A DNA stretch of 64,000 nt from Chinchilla lanigera (GCF_000276665.1 NW_004955465.1:2181096-2245095), one strand, 5' to 3'; positions 11,776 to 23,705 are shown, counted from the stretch's first letter. Notes: generated from the letters alone by a model not told the origin. Translations and numbers: made by a program.

Positions 11776-14264
11776 TCTGTCTTATTTCAAACACAATTAC
11801 AGTTTATTAAAGTGTTTTCAAAGGACTTAAAAGAAAAATTCCAAGAGTTCACAGGCGAAAGATGTTGGTATCCATGCTAAAACAACACACATTTTATTTT
11901 CTCAGGAGTGTAAGGTCCTTAAAATTATTCCTGATTTATCAGTGTAGAAGTCTTGTGCTGCTTCAGTAAGATTTTAGACCCCCAAATCCACATTAATATA
12001 AAAATATTTTAACATTTAACCACAAAACTGACATTTGGGCATTTTGCCCAATATTTCTTAAAATGTTTGACCTCTATGTACATTTAGAAATAAACTTTAT
12101 ATTGTGCTTCAGTATGCCTGTCCATACACATATATGAATCAAAATTTCACAAAGCGGTACTTCTTACTACACAAAATGCATTCTGTTTTCTATTTTGTTT
12201 TGTTTCATTTCATCTAAAAATGCCCACTTATGACTCAAAATTTGGTAACCTACTAATTGGGAGCTGTGATTTGACACACACTGCTGCAGGTGAGGGATTT
12301 GCTCAGTAGAAGACATTTGCTCTGCGCTTCCCGAGTGATTTCATCATCATCTCCGTCATCATCTCCACTTCGGCTCTTCACCCCTTCCTCCCTGGTGCTC
12401 ATCTGACAGTAGCAGAATCCAATGCTTCATATCAAATATTTTAATTTCTCAAAAGTCTCCTTCCTTTCTTACTCCAAGGGAAGTCTGCCCTCTAATGATA
12501 CAAAAGCACCATTGATTGCAAAGATTTCCTCCTTCGAAAAGGAGCAGAAAGGAAAATTTCAGGACTTTAGAATTCACTTAGTCTAAATTTTTTATTCAAA
12601 AGCAAAGGATGCTGAGGCCCAGAGAGGCATCTGCCATCACAGTCCTTGAGGGGTGGTTCCAGATGAGAGAGATGCAGTGTCTACATCCCAGCACAGAGCA
12701 GCAGGATGCTCTCTGGCAATCTGAAGGCTCTTGGAAGCTGCAGTACAAGGCAATCAGAAGTGAGATACGTCGAGGTCTGTATTGGGTGATGGAAAACAAA
12801 ATTAATTCATTTTTAAAGGAAGAATCTTTCATTTAGGCTCCCAGGAGCGGGCCCGGAGGATGAATATGTTCTTGATTCTGAATACACTGGCTAACATTTA
12901 GCCAGACTAGAGACTCCAAGAAGTAAGTTGATAGGTTGCTATGGAAACAGTAATAAGAGACCATTTCCTTGCCTATCATTCTGTGCTGAACATGGTCCAG
13001 CAGGGAAGTAAAAGCTTGACTTTCCACATCTGTCTACTGCAGGTTGCATGAGCACCCTGCCCCCTTTATCGTTACTGTAATAATGAGAAGTTATGGTATA
13101 ATTCATTATTATAATTCCCTGTATTATAATTGCTTGCTTCTGGTAGCCCTCAAATGACTAAATCCTATTGTATGACGGAGATAACCAAGTCCATCTTACT
13201 GATTATTATTTCTCCAGTGTCCTTACAATTATTTCTTGTGAATGAAAGAAAACATAAATGATTAATAAACTGCTATTCACCCTTGTTTCTGTTGCATTTG
13301 GTGTGTGTGGAAAAGAACTTGCACATTACCTGCCTCCTACTTTTTAAGAGAAAGCTTAAACATCATCTTTGGTATAAATGAATCCTCAAATTATCCCACC
13401 AAAAACAGAAATTGCTCTACTCTGCTCACTTCTACTCTACAAATTCACTGATTTTAGCCATTAGATTACCCAGGCTTGGTTTTTAATCCTACCTTTTAAT
13501 GTAGTAAAGAAAAAGTGGCAGGAGTGAAGTCTAAGTCCAGGTGCAGAATTCAGAATAAAGTTACTCAATAACCGAAAAACCTAGAATTCAGAGTCCTACC
13601 TCAATCTCTAATTTGTTAGCCCTATTTTTTCCTGGGGTCACAAAGTTGCTAAGTGTCTGAGGATGATTACAAGGAGAATAGCTTTTATGTATACGTGTGC
13701 ATAATGAGAGCTACTGTTAAGAAGGGACAGTCCGGGGACTATTCCCTTAAAAATATTAAAGACTATAATAATCGCTGGGATCAACCAAACTGCTATTCCT
13801 TATGGCCAAAATAATGGACACACTTGAAACAGATCTTCATCGACTGCCATTCCAAGAGCATGTGGGGGACATGAAGACATGTCTTAATTATTTAGGTTAA
13901 AGGGATGTGTAATAAAGTTCCTGCAACACTGATTAAAAATATCCCATTGTGTGGCATCTACAGTAAATATTGTCTTCTGTAGCCTTTGTACAGCAAGAAC
14001 TAATCTATCCCTCCTCCCTGATAGAGCTTTAGAAAGGCAAAAGGAATTTGGTATTATCAATGTGTTGGTTTATCAGATATGAATTCATTTGTTTTTCTCA
14101 AAACCACTTATCAGCATGAACAGAGCCGCCTGGCCCAAGTGTGAATTGTGCTCCAAATACCGTTTCTGAGTTCACCAGGGCTCAAGCATATTTTATCTCC
14201 CAGTTTGTTTCCCCTTTTTGTTTGTGTTTTTCTAACCTCTTACCTATTGAAGTGGCTTTCTGGG
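11776..14264. other. mostly unique DNA
   Basis: No confident repeat. GCTGAGGCCCAGAGAGGC near 12610 may be a MIR core scrap. A small acidic open frame at 12253-12402 is listed separately. Confidence 0.45.
12253..12402 (-). other. 49-codon acidic open frame, candidate exon (weak)
   Basis: On the - strand an ATG immediately follows a 3' splice-like CTGCTACTGTCAG, and the frame stays open to a TAG at 12253-12255. The peptide starts MSTREEGVKSRSG, then an Asp-rich run (DDDGDDDE), then ITREAQSKC. The Asp run arises from an imperfect GAT/GAC repeat, which may be all there is. No good 5' donor (GTAAGT-like) was seen at its end. I do not recognise the protein. It could be a chance frame over a short trinucleotide repeat. 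Confidence 0.2.
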
Positions 14265-16779
14265 TCAGGATCCTTGTAAAGACCTTAGGAACGAGTGCTG
14301 TCTGCTGAAGGAAATGCCCCGCACAGGCTGTCTGGTGACCAGCCCAGAGGGTAGGATTTCAGCTCTGCTCTGCAAACACTGGACCATGGAAGTGAGATGC
14401 TTTGCCTGGGGATGGCTGCTGGGTGAGGCACAATGGAGAATCTCCCACATGAGATCCGGGTCTCAGACCCAGCCGTTCTGCCTGTTAAGCTAAATCAGGA
14501 GACAGAGAAAAGTGTTTCTTCCAGCCTGGCTTCACTACCTGCCCCACCTTATCTCCAAGGGTGGCTGCACAGCCCACAGTGGGTTGACCCAGGGCAGCCT
14601 AGCAAGGACCTGCTCTTCCCAGAATCTTTTGTGTCTAGTGTCCATTCATCTTGCTCTGCACTGTCAAGACAGATTTTTACTGTACCTCTTTCTGGCTGCA
14701 GAGTTGATGCATAGAATCTTTGACATCTGTCCCCTTCGTATAGATCTATGTAGAAGGCTTAACCCAAAAAGCTTTGCCAGTTTCTCTATCCCTTGAACAG
14801 AAAATAAACCATAAGAATGGAAAGGAAAATACTTTTAAGTGTTTAGAAATTTCTCTAATGGTGAAATAAACAATAAGGAATGCCGGCTGGGATTCCTTAC
14901 TTGAAATAGTTTAATGGTTAGAGTAAAAGCCCACTTTCTGATTTTTCGTTTTGGATTTTATCATCATAATTCTATGTTTGTTTCAGTGTTTATAAGACCT
15001 ACATTCACACATACCTAAGACATGTCAGCAAAGGTGAGCAGAAGTAGAACCTGACATAAGGTTGTCAGCAATTTCTTGCAACTCACAGCAACTTTTTGTT
15101 TGCGGAGTGGCACAGAGCATTTTGTAGAAGCAGCACTGGAAAGGATCTCAAAATTGTAAGGCAACCTCTGATCCAAGCCTAGACTCACACTATCTAAGCA
15201 AGTTTGTTCAGTCTTTCTTATGAAAACTTCCCAAGGAAATGACTTCACCGTCCTCCTTAATAAGGTGTTTCAGTTGGGGGCTGTCTAAGGATAGCAGCTC
15301 AGCAAGGAGCTCAAAGCCTAGGTCAAGCCCAGCATATCCGACAACAGTGTGAGAATGTGCGGGTGGTGAGGCTGGCATGAGCTAACGATCAGGAACTAAG
15401 CTCATCAAGTCAAAAGATTCACAGCATCTGTATTTACCAGAGGTCAGAGTAAGGGAAAAATTCAGGATCAGAAGAGATCAGTTGTAGGTGGTGGAGAAGA
15501 CAGATGTCAGAGGTCTGGGCCAGGGAAATGCTGGGAAGCAAAGAAAAGAGTGAAGTAAAACTACCTCCAAGTGGATAATGCTAATGTAAACCACTTTCTA
15601 GACAAGAGTCCATCATGAACAGGGATTACTTTGATAGTCCTTGGTGTGCGCTTGATGTAGACTTTGGGTTAGGAGGAAAAGCAGGAAGAATTTCAGAATG
15701 GTTCATAAGAACAAGCAGGCATGTGACTTTAAACATTTAACAAACATGGAACCTCACTGGAAATATGAAGCCATCTTCCTCCCTTAAGCCTCACGTATGG
15801 ACGTACTTATTAGTTTCCGTTTCCCTAAGCTGCTGAAGTCACAACGCCAAGTTGAGACATGCTTAGATTGTTCAACGATGGCCTCTGTCCTAGTGAGTGT
15901 GACGTCTGCTGACTGCACTGAGCCTGGGAGGCTGATGAGGGGGACAGAGAAAGAGCATTAAGGTCTCAGGGCAAAAGCAAAGCTTTCACCCCAGCCTCAT
16001 ATGAAAATTCTGAACAAATTCACTTGGAGTTCACTTCAAGGCAAGGTGAGTTTCAGTGAGGGCCAGTGTGCCCCCTCTGCAAGCGCAGTGGAACTTAAAT
16101 ATCCTCTTTTTACTTGAATGTTGAGAACCTGTGGTCATACACTTGTGAAAAGGCATACTTCTCTAGGGTCCATACATAAAACCCCATGATAATTCTCTAC
16201 ATTGCCTAAAATTAAACTGGTTCTTTACTGGCTCTAGAAGCTCCCATAAAAGCTATTAAAATGAAAATTTTCCACATGTGGCTTTCATTGTAATACTCAT
16301 TAAGACTTGAAGAAGAGATCCTCGATGACTGTTCTCTACGATTTCTAAAGAATTTGAAAATAATTGAGAAATTTTCTGCATGAGTCATGATATAGTTCTA
16401 CAGAAACACTAACTACTGGCATTGCTGGAGATTTCCTGGTGGCCAGTGGGCCAGGAGTTCAGCAAGAAGGGACAGTGACAGTGGTGGAAGTGAGAGGGAG
16501 GGCCTGGAGATGGACCCAGAGCTAAGCACTGGGCGTTTCTTCACACCACCATTATTCTCGATCTCCATCTGGGCATAGATAAAAATGTCCAACATGAAAG
16601 GCGAGACTTAGTGCCAGCAGCCCTGTGTGCTAAGTCAATATGAGTCGGCTGCTAATCCTGCAATCACACACAGGCATTGGAGTACCCACCACTTCCATAT
16701 CATGCTCCTGTGTCTATGTATGGCCCTCACCTGGGTCTCTAGCATTCTGCCTAGAATCTGTATCTGGTGACTGACTCAA
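14265..16779. other. unique DNA, no recognised feature
   Basis: Somewhat less AT-rich than its surroundings. Overlapping open frames at 14433-14796 have no recognisable domain. No repeat family was identified. Confidence 0.45.
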
Positions 16780-17600
16780 TGCTGTAACTACACAGTTCAA
16801 TGTTACCAACAGGATAAAGCCTAAACCCCTTTCCTTGGCCTCCTAGACCTCCTCGTCTCACTCCATCCTGCCTTTCCCCTCTGGCTTCCTAGCCCCACTC
16901 TTTATTTTCTTTAATCTCTTAATTTAATCTCATCACTCTCTTGCAAGTATAGCTGGTCGACTGCCATCTCTAGGCATTTATTCCTAACACCACCCTGCTA
17001 GGAATGCCTCCAATCAGGGACGGCAAACCTTTTAGAGATGTGAGTGTCCAAAGTGCAACCCAAAACCCACGTATTGATCACATAGTGTCAACATTTCAAT
17101 TAAACCTGAATACTGAGGTTGTAGTTTAGAAAAAACAATTCACATATTAACGTCCTTTGTCCTAAAAGAGAAACACAGTCACAGAGATTTCAGTGATACA
17201 CATAGCTTTTTATTGAAAGGTAAAAGTTTGCATTTGGCATGCTTTTGCATAGTTAATGCAATCTTTGCTATTGTGTGCACGCTGATAATTTGTCAAACCT
17301 TGGCTGGGACCCCTTGGGCTCACGTGCCGACAGAGAGGGCTCTGTGTGCCCACTGTTGCACAGGTGCCATAGATTTGCCACTGCTGCCCTAAATTTTCCC
17401 CACTTATTTGAACTTACAGTCATCTTTAATACTCGGATCACCTGCAATTTCTACCCCAAGGACTTTCCACAGCTAGACTTCATTAGAACTTACCTGTACC
17501 ACCATTTTGAATGTACTATTCATGGCCATGTCCTTACTTGATAGTGAATCATTTCCCCACTTAGATTTTAAAGTTCTTGGGGACAGAAACACTGTCTTTG
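16780..17600 (+). mobile_element. L2 LINE 3' region, interrupted by a hAT MITE
   Basis: The left part reads CAGGATAAAGCCTAAACCCC then TTGGCCTCCTAGACCTCC, the typical L2 sense segment. The right part (17384-17600) ends with CCCCACTTAGATTTTAAAGT and GGGGACAGAAACACTGTCTT, matching the L2 3' end. The insert at 17015-17383 separates them. Confidence 0.65.
17015..17383 (+). mobile_element. hAT-superfamily MITE, 369 bp
   Basis: It begins CAGGGACGGCAAACCTTTTA and ends GCCATAGATTTGCCACTG, a degraded inverted pair of the CAGTGATGGCGAACCT type. Internal text such as GTGCAACCCAAAACCCAC and CCTGAATACTGAGGTTG resembles a hAT MITE known from several vertebrates. The end segment GACAGAGAGGGCTCTGTGTG also fits. 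It lies inside an L2. No clear 8-bp target duplication survives. Confidence 0.65.
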
Positions 17601-17639
17601 ATACTCTCTTTTAACTTACTTACTTTTAACTTTTAACTT

Positions 17640-17800
17640 ACTTCCATTTATTGATTGATTCAGTGGTTTAACTGAGAAACATTTAGTGCGTGCTTATCAT
17701 GTGCACACACAATGTTAATGTTGTCAGGGAAGGGAGCTGAATCAGACAGTGCGCTTACCCTCACGGCTCTTAAAGTTAGCAAGAAATCTCTTTCCACAAG
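17640..17800 (-). mobile_element. L2 LINE 3' end, antisense, degraded
   Basis: AACATTTAGTGCGTGCTTAT, then TGTCAGGGAAGGGAGCTGAA and CTTACCCTCACGGCTCTTAA follow the antisense L2 tail order (AACAAATATTTATTGAGC... type). Low similarity. Confidence 0.4.
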
Positions 17801-19074
17801 TCCACTGTACAGCCACTGATCAGTCATTGACTTCATTGCAAGAAGCCACATTCCTAGAAACACAGACTTTAGTGATACCTTACATCAGAATTCTGAAGGC
17901 ATGAATACAGTTTTTAAAACTTAATACATGCTTAATGTCATAAAAGTTAAACTTCCACCAACTTGACAAATCCACCAAATTTTTTACCTGAGAAAAATCA
18001 GGAACAACAAAAAGTGAAGCCAATTATTCAGCAGGCTGCTGAGGGCTTTCTGTCCTTTAGGAGTTGCTGAAAAATAAGATGTAGTGCAGGCAGCTGCTTA
18101 GGGCCAAAGAAAAGTAACTATCTGGGTTGTGGGTTGTTTTTTGTTTTTTTTTTTTCCTATGTTTCAGCTGTGTCCTGGAAATATGTAGTTTCAGGAATGT
18201 CCTGCGAGTTTTTGTGTCACTGATGATAATTAGTTCATGACCTCTTTTCTGAAGGCCTTCCTTGCTGATAAAAGAATGCTTCTAACAGAGTAGAGGAAAT
18301 AACTTAGAGACACCATCATCCTTATGGGATCTTACTTCCTCCATTACCTTCAAGAGAGAACTTGATTGATTACTAAGAGGACATAACAGCGCTATCAATT
18401 CCCCTTAATGTGAGAATTTTCTGTGTTGTTTCATAATAATTTTCATCCTCATTTTGCAAAAGATTTTAGTTTTCTGATAAAACTGCTCTTCAATCATCCC
18501 CTCAGTTTTTTCCCTTTCCAAAAAATGGACAGACTATTTCATAAGACAGAAATGGCTCCCAATGCACACTACTTTCTAAAGTTGCTGTTGCCTGTGGCTG
18601 TATTTCTCTTCTATTGTTATCCATAAAATATCTCCTTGACTCAATGTATTCACTCAATCATATCACACCCTACATTATTCCATGGTGCCTCTAAAATTTA
18701 ATTTTTTCCCAGGTAAGTAGCTCTATTCCTTGCTGGGTGAGTTTCCTTTGAGTTGCTTTTCTATGCAATAGGGAATTGATGAAATAATTTACTGAGAGAG
18801 ATATTATTTTTAATTCTTCATCCTTGGGCTTACTCATGCTAAGCATGTTTTTACAAAGTCTTTTTATATCCTAAGCAATAAACTTATCAAAAGAAAATTC
18901 TCTTAAATATTTTTTCTGGAATTTTAAAATGTTAGTTTTTCAAAATTAAGTATTTTACATGCTCAAAACCTAAAATATTTCTGCAAAAATCTTTATCCTT
19001 CCTCTCACACATAATGCAGATATGTCATCATGATAGTACTGAACCCAAAAAGTTGTGGCCCTCAGGACAATCAA
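17801..19074. other. unique AT-rich DNA, no recognised feature
   Basis: Nothing recognised. A T-run sits near 18138-18157. Confidence 0.5.
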
Positions 19075-20159
19075 ACCTCTATTTACTTACTCAATAAATA
19101 TTTATTAAGCCTTAATAATATACCTGGTAGGGTTCAGGTATCAGAGGAATATAAACAAAATTGTCTATGGAACCACCGTGGATTAACTATTGGTCAAATT
19201 GTAACACCCAGTTGAACTGAATCAGCCTGCTGCTGGGTGTGGAGGGCCAACCTGAGGATCGTTGCCAACAGCATAAAAGGAGAACTGGAGGGGAAGATGA
19301 TGTATTGTTGATTCTCCTGGAGAAACTTGTCACGCCGGCTTTCCTGATATGAACTTTGCTGTTCCCGTCGTCAGAGGAGCTCTGGTCCTCGCTGTCACTG
19401 AGGATGGCTATGGTTCTCTTTAGGGGAGCTCTGGTCCTTACCTTGAATGTTGCTTCCTGGCTCCAATGCAGATCCTTCAGCTTGCTGGCACAGATTCTTC
19501 ACCCTTCTGGCACAGACTTTCTAGCTTTCACCATTGACTTTTAGGACTTCCCAGTGCAGATCCTTGATACAGACTTGTATGAGACACTGTCTTGGGACCT
19601 AGGAGGACACTGCTGTGGGATCCAGGTCTTCAGCTGGACTCTTCAGGTCTCTAGTACGTGGGCAGATTTCCCGCACTCTTCTGCATTCGATTCTTTGGGT
19701 GAATATTATAAAATAATCCCATAAATTATGTGTTATATTGAATCTTTTCCTTTGTAAACCCTGACTACAACAGGAACTTATCTTCTGCTGGAGGATAACA
19801 GATATAAAAAGGTAAATCAAATAGCATACTGGGTGTCAAAAAGTGCCTCAGGAATAAATAAAGCAAGGGGAAAGGATTACAGTAGATTTGGTGACCTATG
19901 TGGACCTCATTAAGAGTCAGAGTTGAGAAAAGAACATCAACCATGTGATAGTATGGAAGCAACATAAGCCTGGGGTGGGATGGCCTGCATTGCTGGAGAG
20001 CAAGGCAGCGAAGCAGAGGCCCTAAAACTCATGAAGACAGGGAACACTGGGAAAGGAGAGGACCCAGAGCAGACCCTGTAGGCCTTTGAAGGCTACTGTG
20101 GAGATGTTATAGCAGTAGGTGTAGAGCAGGGATGTAGTATGTTCAGACACACCTAGTTT
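19075..20159 (-). mobile_element. L2 LINE 3' region, antisense, interrupted by an LTR-like insert
   Basis: The left part has CTCAATAAATATTTATTAAG, the antisense L2 tail. After the insert, ACTTATCTTCTGCTGGAGGA, then AATAAAGCAAGGGGAAAGG and GACCCTGTAGGCCTTTGAAG continue the antisense L2 order. The break point lies within GGAAC, which is present on both sides of the insert. Confidence 0.65.
19174..19772. mobile_element. LTR-like insertion flanked by a 5-bp GGAAC direct repeat
   Basis: About 599 bp interrupt an L2. GGAAC occurs at 19169-19173 and 19773-19777, consistent with a 5-bp target duplication. The right end reads GACTACAACA; an internal TGTGGAGGGCCAACC near 19238 could be an alternative left end. 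CAGCATAAAAGGAGAACT resembles a promoter box, and AT-rich sequence with ATAAAATAAT lies near the right end. No internal genes are attached, so a solo LTR is the simplest reading. Family not recognised. Confidence 0.45.
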
Positions 20160-21043
20160 GATAGCATCTGTTCTCCCATTCTTTCAGCAGAGTTACATCC
20201 TGATAAACCCTTAGCAAACTGAAATTATCATGTTATAAAAGCAAATTATGATCAGAATATGGTTGATATTTAAATAAAATTTTTAAAAAATTATTACAGT
20301 AAAAGACACATTGCCATCAATCTCCCTCAAAATACTCCCTCTCACTTCAAACACACTTATCCCATCATTCCTGCCACTTTCTGATCCAGTTGTGGAAGTC
20401 TGCTTTTTTGAGTATCTTTCTGTGGCTGCCTGAATGTCGTGAACTGATTCAAAACTTTACAGCAGTTTCTGTAGAATAAAACCATCCTCATCCACCTTAT
20501 TCACCATATCTGGCACCAGGTGGCTTCTGGCTCTTTCCCAAAGTCAAAATGATAACAAAAGGTAAATATTTTGAACTGATTCAGAACATCCAGGTAGCCA
20601 CAACAGTGCAGCTAAAAACCCATGAAAGAAGACTTCCGGAAGTGCTTCAGAAAGTGGCAAGAACAATGGGATAAGTGCGTTTGAAGTGACAGGAAATATT
20701 TTGAAGGAGGGTTGTGTCTGTTACTGTAACACTTTAATCACTGATTCTATGTTTTGATCACACAGGTACACCCGGCTACCTCCACATTCTAGCTTGGCAT
20801 GCAGCACACCGTAGAGCGCCAGATGTTTGCCCTCCTCGTGGGGTGAGGCTGACTGAAGGCTGCGGTCACTGCCACTGCCCAGAATTACCAGGGAGGGTCA
20901 AGCTGCACTTCACCAGCTTAGGAAAAGATCCAAATTCAAACTTCCAAGGATAGTTTGTCCTGAGCATACGTGACTTTCGCACTGTCTTAAAGTAAATCAT
21001 GATACATTCAACCATTTTAAGTAGGGACCTCCTGGGCTACAGT
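20160..21043 (+). mobile_element. TcMar-Tigger fossil, split by a mariner
   Basis: The left piece (about 20160-20239) has TTACATCCTGATAAACCCTT. The right piece (20767-21043) has GCGGTCACTGCCACTGCCCA, GGAAAAGATCCAAATTCAAA, GACTTTCGCACTGTCTTAAA and CCATTTTAAGTAGGGACC, matching the remembered end of a Tigger-type element. A palindromic mariner occupies the gap. Non-coding. Confidence 0.6.
20240..20766. mobile_element. palindromic mariner-like element, copy 2 (most complete)
   Basis: Both arms are present. The left arm (ATTACAGTAAAAGACACATT, CTTCAAACACACTTATCCCA, GCCACTTTCTGATCCAGTTG) reappears as its inverse in the right arm (GAAGTGCTTCAGAAAGTGGC, GGGATAAGTGCGTTTGAAGT, GTGTCTGTTACTGTAA). At about 20477-20560 the + strand encodes HPPYS, FWLFPKVK and KGKYFELIQ, the mariner region around the last catalytic Asp. 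That position appears as LAPGGF rather than the usual LAPCDF, so the Asp is lost. The right end GATCACACAGGTA matches the mirrored left end. Non-autonomous. Confidence 0.8.
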
Positions 21044-21421
21044 ATTAAGATGAATTTGGGCTGACTGCATTTCTATTTTGAAGGGGAAAATCAGAATGAT
21101 GACATTGAAATTAGCAGAATTTCCAAAAAAAGAATCATGATAGGGGATATAAAGAAAATTAATTCCTTCGTATTCACTCTTGAACAATTTATAAATTTTC
21201 TGCATACAGTTTATCTGAGAATACACTGCCATTTTTTCCTCTCCAATAGACTAATTCCAATATCTTTTTTGATCATGTGTTTCTATCAACATAAAAATAT
21301 TGAAAAAATATAAATATGTATGTATAGCTCATTACAGATAAAAATAAAGAAGAGAGTCTATAAGAGGTATTTTTTTTTTTTACTAGAGGGGATACATATA
21401 AAAAATAAATGAAATAGCATA
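21044..21421. other. AT-rich DNA, no recognised feature
   Basis: Nothing recognised except a poly(T) run at 21371-21381, next to the SINE that follows. Confidence 0.5.
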
Positions 21422-21607
21422 GGGGAGGCTGAGGCAAGAGGACTGAAAATTCAAGGACAGCCTAAGCAACTTACTGAGATCTTTTCTCAGAATTTTAAAG
21501 GATAAGGTGGACAGCAGGTTACAGCTCAATGATAGAGTGCTTGCCTGGCATACAGAAGGCCCGGGGTTCAATCCCCAGTACCAGAGGAAAAAATAACCAA
21601 AGAAACC
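21422..21607 (+). mobile_element. B1-ID fusion SINE, old
   Basis: The left half is a truncated B1 (GGGAGGCTGAGGCAAGAGGA, CAAGGACAGCCTAAGCAACT). The right half is ID-like, with an A box TTACAGCTCAATGATAGAG and B box GGGGTTCAATCCCCAGTACC, then an A-rich tail. Such fusions are known in squirrel-related and some other rodents. Confidence 0.75.
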
Positions 21608-21639
21608 AATGCATGTTATCATTTTGGACAACTATATTC

Positions 21640-22460
21640 TACACATGAAAAATGGTGACCTTTCTCAAGAGAAGTACAAATGTCCAATTAGTATCATTGA
21701 GGAAATGATATTGTATTGAGTAAATCAAAACAACTTTGAGATCATATCTCACCCCAGTCAGAGTGCTGTCTTGAGAAGTACAAAGAACAACAAAGTTGAC
21801 AAGGCTGTGGGGATAAAGGAACCCTTCTACGTTGTTGGTGGCAATGCAAACTAGTGCAACCACCTGAAAATCATCATAGAGATTCCTCAAAAACCAAAAA
21901 CTAGAAATTCCATTTGACCTAGCCATATTGCTCCCGAGTACATTCCCAGAAGAGTTAAAGATATCATATCATGGTGATCCACACATGCCCATGTTTCTAG
22001 CAGCACAATTCGCAAGAGCTAAACTCTGAGAACAGCCTAGATGCCCATCGACAGCTGAATACATAGATAAAATGTGGTGTGTATACACAGTGAGATACTA
22101 TTCACCATAAAGAGGAATGGAGTCATGTTATCTGCAGGTAAATGGAGAAAACTTGAAACCACAATGTTAAGTGAAATAAGTCAGAAGAAGTTAAATATCT
22201 CATGATTTTTCTTATGTGATAAATCTAAAACATAAGTATACAAAAGTGTTAAATAATGAAGAGATGATAGGAAACCAAATGATAAACTTGGAGGTGAAGG
22301 AATGGATTGGGGAGGGAGAAGAAGTGGGATAAAAAATTTTCAAGATAGGCTACATCCTTGTTCTGATCCCCAAAATGTACGTAAGTATGACATTTATTGC
22401 AAACATACACCAATAGAAAAAGAAAACTGATGACAGCTAAATCTAAGAATAAAATGTACA
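21640..22460 (+). mobile_element. L1 LINE 3' end, sense
   Basis: It covers the end of ORF2 and the 3' UTR: TCATATCTCACCCCAGTCAG, GGCTGTGGGGATAAAGGAAC, TCCATTTGACCTAGCCATAT, GATGCCCATCGACAGCTGAA, then GGAATGGAGTCATGTTATCT and AAGTGAAATAAGTCAGAAG. Reading frames are broken. It is 5'-truncated, the common fate of L1 insertions. Confidence 0.8.
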
Positions 22461-23224
22461 TTCAGAAAGGTAACTTTAAAAAAAACAGAAGATAATCATC
22501 TGAAAAATTCAGGATAAACCAGTTACTGCATATTTTTAATCCAATATTTCTTATCTTGTTTTTCTGATGTTCAGTAAAACAGCATAATAATGTGAATGGT
22601 GTTTCCACACAGCTCTCTCTTTTTGAAGAATTCTTTACTAACATGTATCTTTCAAAACTTAAGCAGCCCAGGGAAAATATTTCAGGATTCCTAAGGTTAA
22701 TAATCAATAACTGTTAGTAAATCATACCAGTTCTGTTTGAGGTGTTTTTGGCTTCTCACTCTATTGCCAATAACATGTATTTACTGAAGTTTTGAGATTG
22801 AAGAAGACGTTTGGGGTTCGTAAACCAAAAAGCTTACACATGGCTAGGAAATCAAGCGTCATAGCTGTCAGGAATAAAAACTCCAGGCCTGGAAAAACAG
22901 GTGAAGTGTTCACTCAATGTAAATGCTAATAGCAACACTTAATTTTTAAAAAGTCCAAGAGAAGATTAGCAGATATTTCCTTGAAAAATTTTAACATTTA
23001 GCCCAAAAGTACCAATAAAGGTTTTTATCTATAATTAAATTATAGCATGAATACCACTGTGAACTTTCCCTGGGAAAGAGATAAACATAAGGCTAAACAT
23101 TCTAAGCAAAGGTTGTTGGTTAATTAGTGGTCTGGATACCAGACGTATCCATTCCCTAAGTGAATACTGTTGTTTAAAGTTTTGACTCACATGTATTAGT
23201 TATCCATATTAATGAGATTTAATG
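22461..23224. other. AT-rich unique DNA, no recognised feature
   Basis: Nothing recognised on either strand. Confidence 0.5.
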
Positions 23225-23705
23225 TGATTTCAATACATGATACAGTGTTCCTGAGTCAGATCCAGCCTCCCTTTTCCCACACACCCACTCTCCTAACCTC
23301 GAGCTATCACGATTCCATGTAGAAATCAAGTTTGTCCAGCTTCCTAATATGAATGAGAACATGAAGTGTGTGCTTCCCTCTGTCTGGCCTATTTCACATA
23401 ATGTGATGTCTCTCTGGTTCCATCTTTTTTGTTGCAAGTGTTATGATTTCATCATTTTTTATGCATAAATGATTTTATTGTACATATATCTGACAGACAT
23501 TCACTTCATCCTTTCATCCAGGTGTAGGCACATATGTGGGCGTCATATTTTAGCTGTTGTGAGTAGTGTTGCAATAAACACGGGGTACAGGTATCTCTCT
23601 GCTATGCTCATTTGCTTTCCTTTAGAGACGTACCCACAAGTGGGATAGCTGGATCACACAAGGTGATATTTCTATATCCAATGATCATACAGAAAGCTCT
23701 CCATC
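23225..23705 (-). mobile_element. L1 LINE 3' end, antisense
   Basis: GGCCTATTTCACATAATGTG, TGATGTCTCTCTGGTTCCAT, GTTGTGAGTAGTGTTGCAAT and CACAAGTGGGATAGCTGGAT are standard antisense L1 3' landmarks in the right order. Confidence 0.8.
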
